Assembly: GCA_046318115.1 (NCBI GenBank) | Contig: JBKCVA010000034.1 | Span: 1-64,000, forward strand | Length of the DNA stretch: 64,000 nt | Reading direction: 5' to 3' | Source of the DNA: Aquimonas sp046318115 | GTDB lineage: Bacteria; Pseudomonadota; Gammaproteobacteria; Xanthomonadales; Xanthomonadaceae | Shown: one piece after another, positions 1 to 6,728 of the stretch | Layout of the letters: the number at the start of each line of letters is the position of its first letter | How positions within the stretch are numbered: position 1 is the stretch's first letter | Position numbers and translations under genes: made by a program | The notes under the pieces: generated by a model | What the model saw: only the letters and a program-made list of their open reading frames with translations | What the model was told of the DNA's origin: nothing | Database searches by the model: none

Positions 1-354
1 CGCTTCGACGAGGTCGTCGGCGGCGTTGCCATCTCGCGCCGCGGCAACGATCCCGTCGCGGTGCCCGAGCGCATCGGCACGGTGTGGGCCTTCTACAGCG
101 CAAGCCCGAAGCTGGAGGTCGGCCTCGGCCTGCGCGGCGTCGGCGAAAGCGCGGCGAACACCGCCAACACGCTGTATCTGCCGGGCTATGCCACGGTCGA
201 TGCCCTGCTTCGCTACGATGCGCCGCTGGGCCGCTTCAGCCTGCGCCTGCGCAATCTCGACGATCGCGTCTACGCCACGCGCCCCTACGGCGCCGGCCAA
301 TTCATGCTGGGAGAACCGCGGTGGTACGAACTCACCTGGCAGCGCAGCTTCTGA
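1..354 (+). CDS. TonB-dependent receptor, C-terminal fragment (5' end outside window)
   Basis: Only the last 117 codons are present; the frame is open from the first base. The sequence shows alternating beta-strand patterns with aromatic residues (VWAFYSAS, LEVGLGLRGVG, YATVDALLRYDAPLGRFSLRLRNLDDRVYATR) and ends in a terminal phenylalanine (YELTWQRSF), as in the last strands of TonB-dependent outer-membrane receptors. The family imports scarce ligands such as metal chelates using TonB energy. The substrate cannot be read from the fragment. The next gene starts inside its last codons, so the two are probably one transcript. Because it lies upstream of a metal-binding peptide locus, a role in metal or metallophore uptake is plausible but inferred. 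Confidence 0.85.
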   Translation, partial: RFDEVVGGVAISRRGNDPVAVPERIGTVWAFYSASPKLEVGLGLRGVGESAANTANTLYLPGYATVDALLRYDAPLGRFSLRLRNLDDRVYATRPYGAGQFMLGEPRWYELTWQRSF

Positions 355-1586
355 GCCTGTTCGGCGCGGGGCTTGCCCTCGCCGAGCCCGCCCGGCTGAC
401 GCCGATCGAGCTGCCGATCGAAGCCTCGGCGCTGACCCCGCATGTGGTCGCCGACAGTGCGAAGCAGCGCTTCCTGCTGAGCTGGCAGGAGCGTCTGCCG
501 CAAGGCTGCGCGCGCCTGCAGGTCGCAACGCTGTCGATGGCCGGCGAACTGGGCGAGGCCCGCGAAGTCGCGCGCGGCTGCGGCTGGTTCGTCAACTGGG
601 CCGACCACCCGCAGATCGCGGTCGCCGACAACGGCGGCTGGTGGGCGTTCTGGCTGCAGAAGGAGGGCGCGGGCACCTACCACTACGGCATCCGCGTCGC
701 CCACTCGCAGGATGAAGGCGCGACCTGGTCGGCGCCGATCACCCCGCATGACGACGGCACGCTGAGCGAGCACGGCTTCGTCTCGATGGCGCCGGACGGT
801 GCTGACCGCATGCGCCTGATCTGGCTGGACGGACGCCACGCCGCGGCCTCGCACCCGAGCGAGACCGATCTGCAGGAGGGCCACGGCGCCCACGAGGGCG
901 ACATGAGCCTGCGAGCCGCTGTGCTCGACGCCCGCGGTGCGATCGATGAGGGCGTGGAGCTTGACGCCCGCACCTGCTCCTGCTGCTGGACAGCGCTACT
1001 GCGTCGCCCAGACGGCAGCCATCTCGCCGCCTGGCGCGACCGCAGCGAGCACGAGATCCGCGATGTCGCGCTGGCCACGCGCGATCGCAGCGGCTGGCAG
1101 GTGAGCGGCCTGGTCCACGCCGACAACTGGAAGATCCAGGCCTGCCCGGTCAACGGGCCGGCCTTGGCCCAGCACGATGCGCGCGTGTTCGCGGCCTGGT
1201 CGACCATGCCGAATGCAAGTGAGATGGCGGTGCGGCTGCGCGTGCTCGGGGCAGAGGCGACGCCCTTGCGCGTCGAGCAAGGGCCCGCGGTGCTCGGCCG
1301 CGTCGACGTCGAGGCCTTCGACGGCGGCGTGCTGCTGAGCTGGCTCGGCGCGGGCGCGCCCGGCGAAAGCGTGCTGCGGATGGGCCTGTTCGATGCCGAA
1401 CTCGGCGAGCGCCAGCGCATCGATGTCGCCGCCCTGCCGGCAGGCCGCGGCATCGGCGTGCCGCGTCTGGCCGCACTCGGGCAGACCGCCGTGCTGGTCT
1501 GGACCGAACCGGACGGACCTGTCGTCGCTGGCGCGCCCGCTCCCACCCGTCTGCGCGCGGTGCGGCTCAGCGTGGGCAAGGACTGA
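321..1586 (+). CDS. Secreted sialidase-like (BNR-type) propeller protein with CxCC motif
   Basis: About 421 residues. The chosen start is a GTG overlapping the receptor gene by 34 bp, because it gives a clean signal peptide (MVRTHLAAQLL to ALAEPA). The mature part has repeated beta-propeller features (SQDEGATWSAP, an Asp-box-like SxDxGxTW motif near residue 135) and fits the sialidase/BNR fold. A conspicuous CSCCW motif sits near residue 220 with a further cysteine in QACPVNGP. The enzyme acid/base residues of a true sialidase are not evident, so glycosidase activity is doubtful. Cysteine-bearing members of this fold next to TonB receptors suggest a periplasmic metal or ligand-binding role (inference). 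It converges on the DoxX gene downstream. Confidence 0.75.
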   Translation: MVRTHLAAQLLSLFGAGLALAEPARLTPIELPIEASALTPHVVADSAKQRFLLSWQERLPQGCARLQVATLSMAGELGEAREVARGCGWFVNWADHPQIAVADNGGWWAFWLQKEGAGTYHYGIRVAHSQDEGATWSAPITPHDDGTLSEHGFVSMAPDGADRMRLIWLDGRHAAASHPSETDLQEGHGAHEGDMSLRAAVLDARGAIDEGVELDARTCSCCWTALLRRPDGSHLAAWRDRSEHEIRDVALATRDRSGWQVSGLVHADNWKIQACPVNGPALAQHDARVFAAWSTMPNASEMAVRLRVLGAEATPLRVEQGPAVLGRVDVEAFDGGVLLSWLGAGAPGESVLRMGLFDAELGERQRIDVAALPAGRGIGVPRLAALGQTAVLVWTEPDGPVVAGAPAPTRLRAVRLSVGKD

Positions 1587-1641
1587 GGACAGCGGGGATC
1601 GAGCCCGCGTCGGATACGCATGCGCGACAGCGCCGAGCGCA

Positions 1642-2307
1642 TCAACCTCGCCTGAGCTCACGCCAGAAGCCACCACCCGCCAGCACGGCCAGCGTTGCGC
1701 CCAACGCCATCAGGCCCACGCCCAGCATCGGAAACAGCATGGCGATCGGCAGGCCCAGACCGAGCCCGGCCAGTGCCCAGGCCGCGCGGTCCGCGCGGGC
1801 CGCGCCCGCTGCCGGCAGCCAGCGCACGATCAGCGCGTCCAGGCTCAAGCGCCCCGCGCCGCCCAGCACCAGCGGCAGCAGCATCAGCGCGAACAGCAGG
1901 GGCAGCTTGAAGTTGCCGGCCCCGGCGTTGCGGATCGCATAGCCCTGCCACAGCTCCGCCAGCGAGCTCCAGTCCGCCGGCCAGTGCACGGCGGCGGTGG
2001 CGACGAAAGTCAGCACCAGCAGGCTGTAGGCGGCGAAGCGGGTGAACAGGCCGGCCACCAACAGCGCGGCCGCACCCAGCTCGGCCCAGGTCGCCAGCCA
2101 CCAGCTCAGCTCCGGATCGACGTGGTTGAAGGGAAAGGGGAACTTCGACTGGACGCCACCGAACCAGTTTTCGCCGCGCAGCTTTTCCAGCCCTGCCTCG
2201 CCGAACTCGTAGGCGAGGATGAGGCGCAGGCCGAGCGGGGCCAGCCAGGGTGCCAGGCCATCCAGTCGTGCATGCAGGGCGCCGGGAAGCGTGTGGAGTA
2301 CGGTCAT
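1642..2307 (-). CDS. DoxX family integral membrane protein (HvfD-like)
   Basis: 221 residues with about five hydrophobic segments. The DoxX hallmark is visible: an N-terminal helix with LRLILAYEFGEAGLEKLRG followed by an NWFGG region and the mid-protein LGAAALLVAGLFTRFAAYSLL. The start is the ATG preceded by GAGGAC at good spacing. DoxX proteins are small inner-membrane proteins linked to thiol or quinone redox. A DoxX protein (HvfD) is the fourth partner of HvfABC-type peptide clusters. Here it is divergent from the sigma factor and the precursor/enzyme genes instead of sitting at the end of their operon. The assignment to that pathway rests on context. Confidence 0.85.
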   Translation of the reverse strand: MTVLHTLPGALHARLDGLAPWLAPLGLRLILAYEFGEAGLEKLRGENWFGGVQSKFPFPFNHVDPELSWWLATWAELGAAALLVAGLFTRFAAYSLLVLTFVATAAVHWPADWSSLAELWQGYAIRNAGAGNFKLPLLFALMLLPLVLGGAGRLSLDALIVRWLPAAGAARADRAAWALAGLGLGLPIAMLFPMLGVGLMALGATLAVLAGGGFWRELRRG

Positions 2308-2361
2308 GTGGAGTGTCCTCGAAGGGCTGGCAATGAATCGCCCGCAGAGACGCTGGCGTCG

Positions 2362-2430
2362 CGCTTGATTGCCTCCGTCCGCGCCGTCGAGCGCGTTGAG
2401 CCGCCGCTTCGGCGCGGATGCAATCAAGCG
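2362..2430. repeat. Inverted repeat between divergent doxX and sigma-factor genes
   Basis: CGCTTGATTGC at 2362-2372 is matched by its exact complement GCAATCAAGCG at 2420-2430. The pairing continues inward as CCGCGCC (2380-2386) with GGCGCGG (2411-2417), separated by a 4-base bulge. It lies in the 225-bp gap between the two divergent start codons. It could be an operator, a transcribed hairpin or a decayed dispersed element; the sequence alone does not decide. Confidence 0.6.
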
Positions 2431-2532
2431 ACCCGCTGGCGCATCCTTGGCCTTCGAACGCGGATCGCCGCGGGAGACACCACCCATGCAGACCCTTGCG
2501 CACATTCGCCCACATACACGGACTCGGCGCTC

Positions 2533-3021
2533 ATGAACCGGCTGGGCGACGAGGATTTCCAGCGCGCCTACCGCTACGCGATCGCCCTGACCGGCGAGCG
2601 CGAACAGGCCTACGACGTGGTGCACACCGCCGTGACCCAGTGGCTGAGCGCAGCCACCTCCGCCGTCGAGAATCCCTTGGCCTACTTCCTGCGCATCGTG
2701 CGCAACACCTTTCTCGCCGACCAGCGCCGCGCGGCGCAGATGCGCTGGAGCCCGATCGAAGACGCCGAAGCGGTGATCCCCGCCGACCTGCGTGCGCTCG
2801 AAGACGTGCAGCTGGAGCGCGCCTGGCTGGAGCGGGTCTGGGGCGACTTCACCGCCGCCGAACGCGAGGTGCTGTTCCTGTGGGCGGTCGAGGGCTACAC
2901 CGTGGATGAGATCAGCGCGCAGACCGGGGCGCCCCGCGGCACTCTGCTGGCGCGCATGCACCGACTGCGCAAGAAGTTTGCCGGCGACGCCGAGGGCGCG
3001 CGGGCGGGAGAGCGGGCATGA
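2533..3021 (+). CDS. ECF-type RNA polymerase sigma factor
   Basis: 162 residues with region 2 (residues about 8-70, including YDVVHTAVTQWL and YFLRIVRNTFLADQRR, the helix that contacts the -10 element) and region 4 (about 105-155, FTAAEREVLFLWAVEGYTVDEISAQTGAPRGTLLARMHRLRKKF, a helix-turn-helix). No extra C-terminal domain. The stop overlaps the next start by four bases (ATGA), the usual coupling of sigma and anti-sigma genes. The adjacent precursor and MNIO genes make this the likely dedicated regulator of the peptide cluster. Caulobacter clusters of this type are also controlled by an ECF factor, but with a different anti-sigma family. Confidence 0.92.
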   Translation: MNRLGDEDFQRAYRYAIALTGEREQAYDVVHTAVTQWLSAATSAVENPLAYFLRIVRNTFLADQRRAAQMRWSPIEDAEAVIPADLRALEDVQLERAWLERVWGDFTAAEREVLFLWAVEGYTVDEISAQTGAPRGTLLARMHRLRKKFAGDAEGARAGERA

Positions 3022-3656
3022 AACCTTCAGCGAAGAAGCCGCTGCGCGAAGCGCTGCGCGAACAGTTCCAGGAGCAGCGGCTCGATTCCGCGCAACTGGA
3101 CGCACTGCGTGCCCGGCTGGATGCCGCTGCCGCATCCGCAGCTGTGATGGGCCCGGCACCGGCGCGCCTACCGGAGCGCCGCCGGTTCCTCGCGCTGGCT
3201 GCCGGCGTCACGGCGGCGGGGGCGGTCGGTTACTGGGGGCTGTTCGGCCTCACTGCCTTCCGCAACACCAGCAACCTGCAGACCCTGGCCGACGAGATCG
3301 CCTACAACCACTTGTATGACAAACCGCTGGACGTGGCCTCTGCGTCCCTGGGCGAACTGCGCGAGGCGTTCGCGGGCGTTGGTTTCCTGCTTCAGGAGGT
3401 CCCGTTCGAGCTGCCCGCCGGCGCTGAGCTGTTCGGCGCCCGGCACTGCTCGATCGCCTCGGTGCCCGCGGTGATGCTGCGCTATCGCGTCGGCACGGAC
3501 GTGGTCGGCGTCTGCCAGGCGCGCTTCGATCCGGCGCGGCATCGCGGTGTGCCCGATATGCAGGTGGCCGCAGCGCCCGCGACAGCGATGGCGCGCGGGC
3601 TCAAGGTGAGCCTTTGCCATGACCGCGGCGTGCTGATGGCGATGGCCACTGCCTGA
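3018..3656 (+). CDS. Putative membrane-anchored anti-sigma factor with Cys/His-containing C-terminal domain
   Basis: 212 residues, overlapping the sigma gene by 4 bp. The first 50 residues are helical and charged (LREALREQFQEQRLDSAQL), fitting a sigma-binding segment, though no zinc-binding HxxxCxxC anti-sigma motif is seen. One membrane segment follows at about 55-78 (FLALAAGVTAAGAVGYWGLFGL). The periplasmic part carries ARHCSIAS, GVCQARF and SLCHDRG, giving three cysteines and nearby histidines. Those residues could bind metal or respond to thiol stress (inference). The function is assigned mainly from gene order. No DUF1109 (NrsF)-like multi-helix domain is present. Confidence 0.65.
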   Translation: MKPSAKKPLREALREQFQEQRLDSAQLDALRARLDAAAASAAVMGPAPARLPERRRFLALAAGVTAAGAVGYWGLFGLTAFRNTSNLQTLADEIAYNHLYDKPLDVASASLGELREAFAGVGFLLQEVPFELPAGAELFGARHCSIASVPAVMLRYRVGTDVVGVCQARFDPARHRGVPDMQVAAAPATAMARGLKVSLCHDRGVLMAMATA

Positions 3657-3881
3657 CGCACTCCCGTCCGCGATGACAATGTGTTTGTCCGTGCACCGAG
3701 TACAGCAGCCGCGCAATCAATCGCCGGCCTCTCCCACTCTTCATCGTGTCGGTTCCGCGCACTCGTCGATCGAAGCTTGAATCCTTCGTCGCGCCGGGGG
3801 CACCCTTGGCCGACATTTCCACCGCCGCCCGCCGGGCGGAGTCCATCCGGGCCCGTGCCCACGCCACAGAGGATTGAACCC

Positions 3882-4181
3882 ATGAACAGCACCACCAAGA
3901 ACCTCGGTCTTGCGCTCGGCGCCGCCTTCGCCGCCAGCCTGGTTGCCGCTCCGGTCGCACAGGCCTTCCAGGTACAGGACCTGAAGCAGGGCTATCAGCT
4001 GATCGACGACCACAAGGAAGAACAGCCGAAGGAGGACAAGGAAGGGGCCTGCGGCGAGGGCAAGTGCGGTGAAGGCAAGTGCGGCGGCGAGCCCGCCGAG
4101 GGCGAAGAGGCCGACAAGGACAAGGAAGGCAGCTGCGGCGAAGGCAAGTGCGGCGAGGGCAAGTGCGGCGGCGCGGCCTGA
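3882..4181 (+). CDS. hvfA: HvfA/bufferin-like RiPP precursor peptide with six EGxC motifs
   Basis: 99 residues. Residues 1-28 form a Sec signal peptide ending in APVAQA, then a linker (FQVQDLKQGYQLIDDHKEEQ). The C-terminal half contains two copies of a block reading DKEG(A/S)CGEGKCGEGKCGG, separated by an acidic Glu-rich spacer. This gives four EGKC and two EG(A/S)C motifs, and the only cysteines of the protein are these six. In HvfA-type precursors the EGKC cysteines are converted to thiooxazoles by a DUF692 iron enzyme and the product binds copper. The retained signal peptide and the adjacent MNIO genes fit that family. Modification of the EG(A/S)C cysteines is unknown. Confidence 0.88.
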   Translation: MNSTTKNLGLALGAAFAASLVAAPVAQAFQVQDLKQGYQLIDDHKEEQPKEDKEGACGEGKCGEGKCGGEPAEGEEADKDKEGSCGEGKCGEGKCGGAA

Positions 4182-4215
4182 GCCGTCGTTCGCCCTGAGC
4201 TGACACCCGCTGTCC

Positions 4216-4272
4216 GCGCTGCGCACTTCGATGGGAGTGCGCAGCGCACCTGCCGCAGGGAACCGCTGCGGC
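4216..4272 (+). promoter_or_regulatory. Two hairpins between precursor and MNIO enzyme genes
   Basis: GCGCTGCGCACT (4216-4227) pairs perfectly with AGTGCGCAGCGC (4236-4247) over an 8-base loop, and GCCGCAG (4252-4258) pairs with CTGCGGC (4266-4272). No U-tract follows, so this is not a classical intrinsic terminator. In this position such structures often attenuate read-through or protect the precursor mRNA 3' end, raising precursor over enzyme. That role is inferred. Confidence 0.55.
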
Positions 4273-4310
4273 CGATCCACCCCCGAATCCGCCGAGAGCA
4301 TGCCGCCACA

Positions 4311-5159
4311 ATGAACGCTCTGTCGCTGTGCGGCCTCGGACTGCGCCGCCCCCTCCTTGACGAGCTGCTGGCTCTGCCGGCGGGCCGCGTCGGCTTTCTG
4401 GAACTCGCGCCCGACAACTGGATCGGTGTCGGCGGCAAGCGCCGCGAGGCCCTCGATGCGCTGCGCGAACGCTTCCCGATCTTCGCCCACGGCCTGAGCC
4501 TCTCGTTGGGCGGGCCTGAGCCTTTCGACACGAACTACCTCGCGCGACTGCGCGCGTTTCTTGATGCGCTGGGCTGCCCGCTGTACAGCGAGCACCTGAG
4601 CTACTGCAGCGACGAGGGCCAGCTCTACGATCTGCTGCCCATGCCCTTCACCGAGGAAGCGGTGCGTCATGTCGCCGCGCGCATCGGCGAAGTGCAGGAC
4701 GCGCTGGGGCGACGCATCGCGATCGAGAACATCAGCTACTACGCGGCGCCCTACCAGGCCATGGCGGAGATCGACTTCCTCCGTGCCGTGCTCAATGAGG
4801 CCGACTGCGATCTGCTGCTGGACGTGAACAATATCCACGTCAACAGCATCAACCACGGCTACGACGCCCTCGCCTTCCTGCGTGCGCTGCCGGCCGAGCG
4901 CGTGGCGAGCCTGCACGTGGCCGGCCACTACGTCGAAGCGCCGGACCTCATCATCGACACCCACGGCGCCGCCGTGATCGATCCGGTCTGGGCCTTGCTG
5001 GATGCCGCCTATGCGCACTGCGGGCTGAAGCCCACCCTGCTGGAGCGCGATTTCAACTTCCCGCCGATGGGCGAACTGCTGGCCGAAGTCGACCGCATCG
5101 CCGCGATCCAGCACGCCCATCGCGAGCGCATCGGGACGGCCCATGCCCGCTGCGCCTGA
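4311..5159 (+). CDS. hvfB: MNIO (DUF692) multinuclear non-heme iron peptide-modifying enzyme, HvfB-like
   Basis: 282 residues, the full length of the DUF692 TIM-barrel family. Candidate iron ligands of the family are all visible: H60 (FAHGLSLS), E94/H95 (SEHLSY), E139/N140 (IENISYY), D171 to H176 (DVNNIHVN), H202 and H206 (LHVAGHY), D216/H218 (DTHGA) and E245 (LLERD). MNIO enzymes use two or three iron ions and oxygen to rearrange cysteines in a precursor peptide. The gene follows the EGxC precursor by 129 bp and overlaps its partner gene by 17 bp. The catalysed step is inferred from the HvfB and bufferin systems. Confidence 0.93.
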   Translation: MNALSLCGLGLRRPLLDELLALPAGRVGFLELAPDNWIGVGGKRREALDALRERFPIFAHGLSLSLGGPEPFDTNYLARLRAFLDALGCPLYSEHLSYCSDEGQLYDLLPMPFTEEAVRHVAARIGEVQDALGRRIAIENISYYAAPYQAMAEIDFLRAVLNEADCDLLLDVNNIHVNSINHGYDALAFLRALPAERVASLHVAGHYVEAPDLIIDTHGAAVIDPVWALLDAAYAHCGLKPTLLERDFNFPPMGELLAEVDRIAAIQHAHRERIGTAHARCA

Positions 5160-5916
5160 GACCCTGCGCCAACAGCAGCTGGCGCTGGCGCACTGGATCC
5201 GCGATCCGGAGAACCACACGCCGCCGCCGGGCATCCAACCGCGCCGGCTGCAGGTCTATCGCGAGCTGATCCGCAACACCGTCGCCGGGCTGCTCAGCAG
5301 CCAGTTCCCGGTGATCCGCCGCCTGCGCGGCGAAGCCCTCTGGAACACGTTGATCGACAATTTTCTTCGCGAGCATCGCGCGCAGACGCCGCTGTTTCCC
5401 GAAGTCGGTCAGGAATTCATCGCCTACCTGTCGGCCCGCGCCGAGACCGGCCGCGGCGACCCGCCCTTCCTGCCCGAACTGGCCCACTACGAGTGGGCGG
5501 AACTCGGCATCGCGCTGTCGGACGCGAGCGAAGACTTCGCCACACTCGATCCGCAGGGCGACCTGATGCAGGGCGTGCCGGTGCTGTCGCCACAGGCCTG
5601 GCCGCTGGCCTATGTGTGGCCGGTCGACCGCCTGCGTCCCGAGCATCAGCCGGACACCCCGCCCGCGGAGCCGACCCTGCTGCTGCTGCAGCGCGCGGCG
5701 GACCACAGCGTGAAGTTCGCACGTCTCGATCCGCTGGGCTTTGCCCTGCTGGAGCAGATCCGCAGCGCGCCGGATACCGGCCTGGCCGTGGTGCAACGCT
5801 TGGCCGTCGCCTGGGACCTGGAGGCCGATGCGCTGATCGCGCCGGCCGCCGCCCTGCTCGACACGATGCGCGCGCGTGGGGCGGTGTTGGGGACGCGACG
5901 CATGATCCCGCAGTAG
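5143..5916 (+). CDS. hvfC: DUF2063 partner protein of MNIO enzyme, HvfC-like
   Basis: 257 residues. The N-terminal DNA-binding-fold-like DUF2063 domain covers about residues 8-100 (RLQVYRELIRNTVAGLLSSQFPVIRRL, then the family motif FLPELAHYEWAEL near 108-120). The C-terminal half (residues 150-250) resembles the peptide-recognition region of HvfC/BufC proteins. These partners bind the precursor leader and deliver it to the MNIO enzyme. Translation is coupled to hvfB by overlap. The gene ends 54 bp before a structured repeat, which probably marks the end of the operon. Confidence 0.9.
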   Translation: MPAAPETLRQQQLALAHWIRDPENHTPPPGIQPRRLQVYRELIRNTVAGLLSSQFPVIRRLRGEALWNTLIDNFLREHRAQTPLFPEVGQEFIAYLSARAETGRGDPPFLPELAHYEWAELGIALSDASEDFATLDPQGDLMQGVPVLSPQAWPLAYVWPVDRLRPEHQPDTPPAEPTLLLLQRAADHSVKFARLDPLGFALLEQIRSAPDTGLAVVQRLAVAWDLEADALIAPAAALLDTMRARGAVLGTRRMIPQ

Positions 5917-5969
5917 CGAGTTGCGTGCCTCATGCCTGCGCCGCGCCGGCCTCTGCGGCGCAGTCGCTC

Positions 5970-6160
5970 AGGGCAACGCTGAAGAATCCAGCGTTGCCGC
6001 GCGTCATGGAGGGCGCGCCCGCGGATCGAGCACGCGGTGCCGGATCCAGCGTGACCGAGCGAAGCGAAGGCGTCGCCGCGTAGCGGCCAAACGAGTCCGG
6101 ACCTGTGCCGGACTCGCGACCTCTGATCAAGGCCAGCAGGGAATTGATCAGTGTTGCCCT
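5970..6160. repeat. Structured dispersed repeat, copy A, with 12-bp terminal inverted repeats
   Basis: The ends read AGGGCAACGCTG (5970-5981) and CAGTGTTGCCCT (6149-6160), inverted repeats with one mismatch. The left end is itself a perfect hairpin (GGCAACGCTG pairing with CAGCGTTGCC around AAGAATC). The right end has CTGATCAA pairing with TTGATCAG. A related copy lies at 35161-35316, sharing the left hairpin, the block CATGGAGGGCGCG, GATCCAGCG, CGAGTCCGGACC and the right hairpin; copy A has about 40 extra internal bases. No coding capacity. The right end just overlaps the stop codon of the neighbouring gene. Confidence 0.75.
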
Positions 6161-6602
6161 AGCCCGCGGCAATCAAGCGCCGGTGCTCGACCATCAGACA
6201 GCGGTCCTGCACGACATCGATACCTGCGGCGCGCAGCCGCGCGGCGAAGGCGTCGTCGCGGATGCCCGACTGCAGCCAGACGCCACGCGGTCGCGCGGCG
6301 AGGAGGTCGTCGAGATGCCCGGCCAGATCCTGTGGACGACGGAACACGCAAACCAGATCGATGGGCCCGGGCACATCCTGCAGTCGGCGGTACACGGGCT
6401 GGCCAAGGATGCGGGTGGCCTCGGGGTAGTACACCGGCACCGGGACGATCTCGAGACCCGCCCGCTGCAGGGCATCGGGCACGTAGTGGGCGGGCTGGGC
6501 GGCGGCCGCTTCGGTCTTGATGCCGAGCACGGCGATGCGGCGCATGCCGCGCAGCCACTCCTGCAGTTGCGTATCGTCGGGGGTCAGGCTCAAGGCAGGC
6601 AT
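6159..6602 (-). CDS. CoA-binding domain protein (YccU-like)
   Basis: 147 residues forming a single Rossmann-like CoA-binding domain: RIAVLGIKTEAAAAQPAHYVP near residue 20, VPVYYPEATRILGQPVYRRL, IDLVCVFRRP, and GVWLQSGIRDD followed by VVQDRCLMVEH. This matches the small stand-alone CoA_binding_2 proteins such as E. coli YccU, whose role is not known in detail. The ATG start is preceded by GGAGAGAG. It lies upstream of waaA on the same strand but separated by 126 bp on its downstream side from the repeat; no functional link is evident. Confidence 0.9.
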   Translation of the reverse strand: MPALSLTPDDTQLQEWLRGMRRIAVLGIKTEAAAAQPAHYVPDALQRAGLEIVPVPVYYPEATRILGQPVYRRLQDVPGPIDLVCVFRRPQDLAGHLDDLLAARPRGVWLQSGIRDDAFAARLRAAGIDVVQDRCLMVEHRRLIAAG

Positions 6603-6728
6603 GGGGGCTCTCTCCGCCCGCGGTTGCAGGCTGCGTGTGTGCTGCGAATCTGGTGGGCGTGACCGACCCGCTTCAGGGGGCTCACAGGTGTCCGCTTCGA
6701 CGCGCGCCGCGCCACGTCGAAGCATGCC

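Noticed and set aside
3657..3881. ECF-type promoter upstream of the precursor gene
   Set aside because: I compared this gap with the doxX/sigma gap for a shared -35/-10 pair and found none convincing by eye.
3882..4181. Metallothionein
   Set aside because: The cysteines occur strictly as EGxC after a Sec signal peptide and next to DUF692/DUF2063 genes, unlike cytoplasmic metallothioneins with CxC/CxxC clusters.
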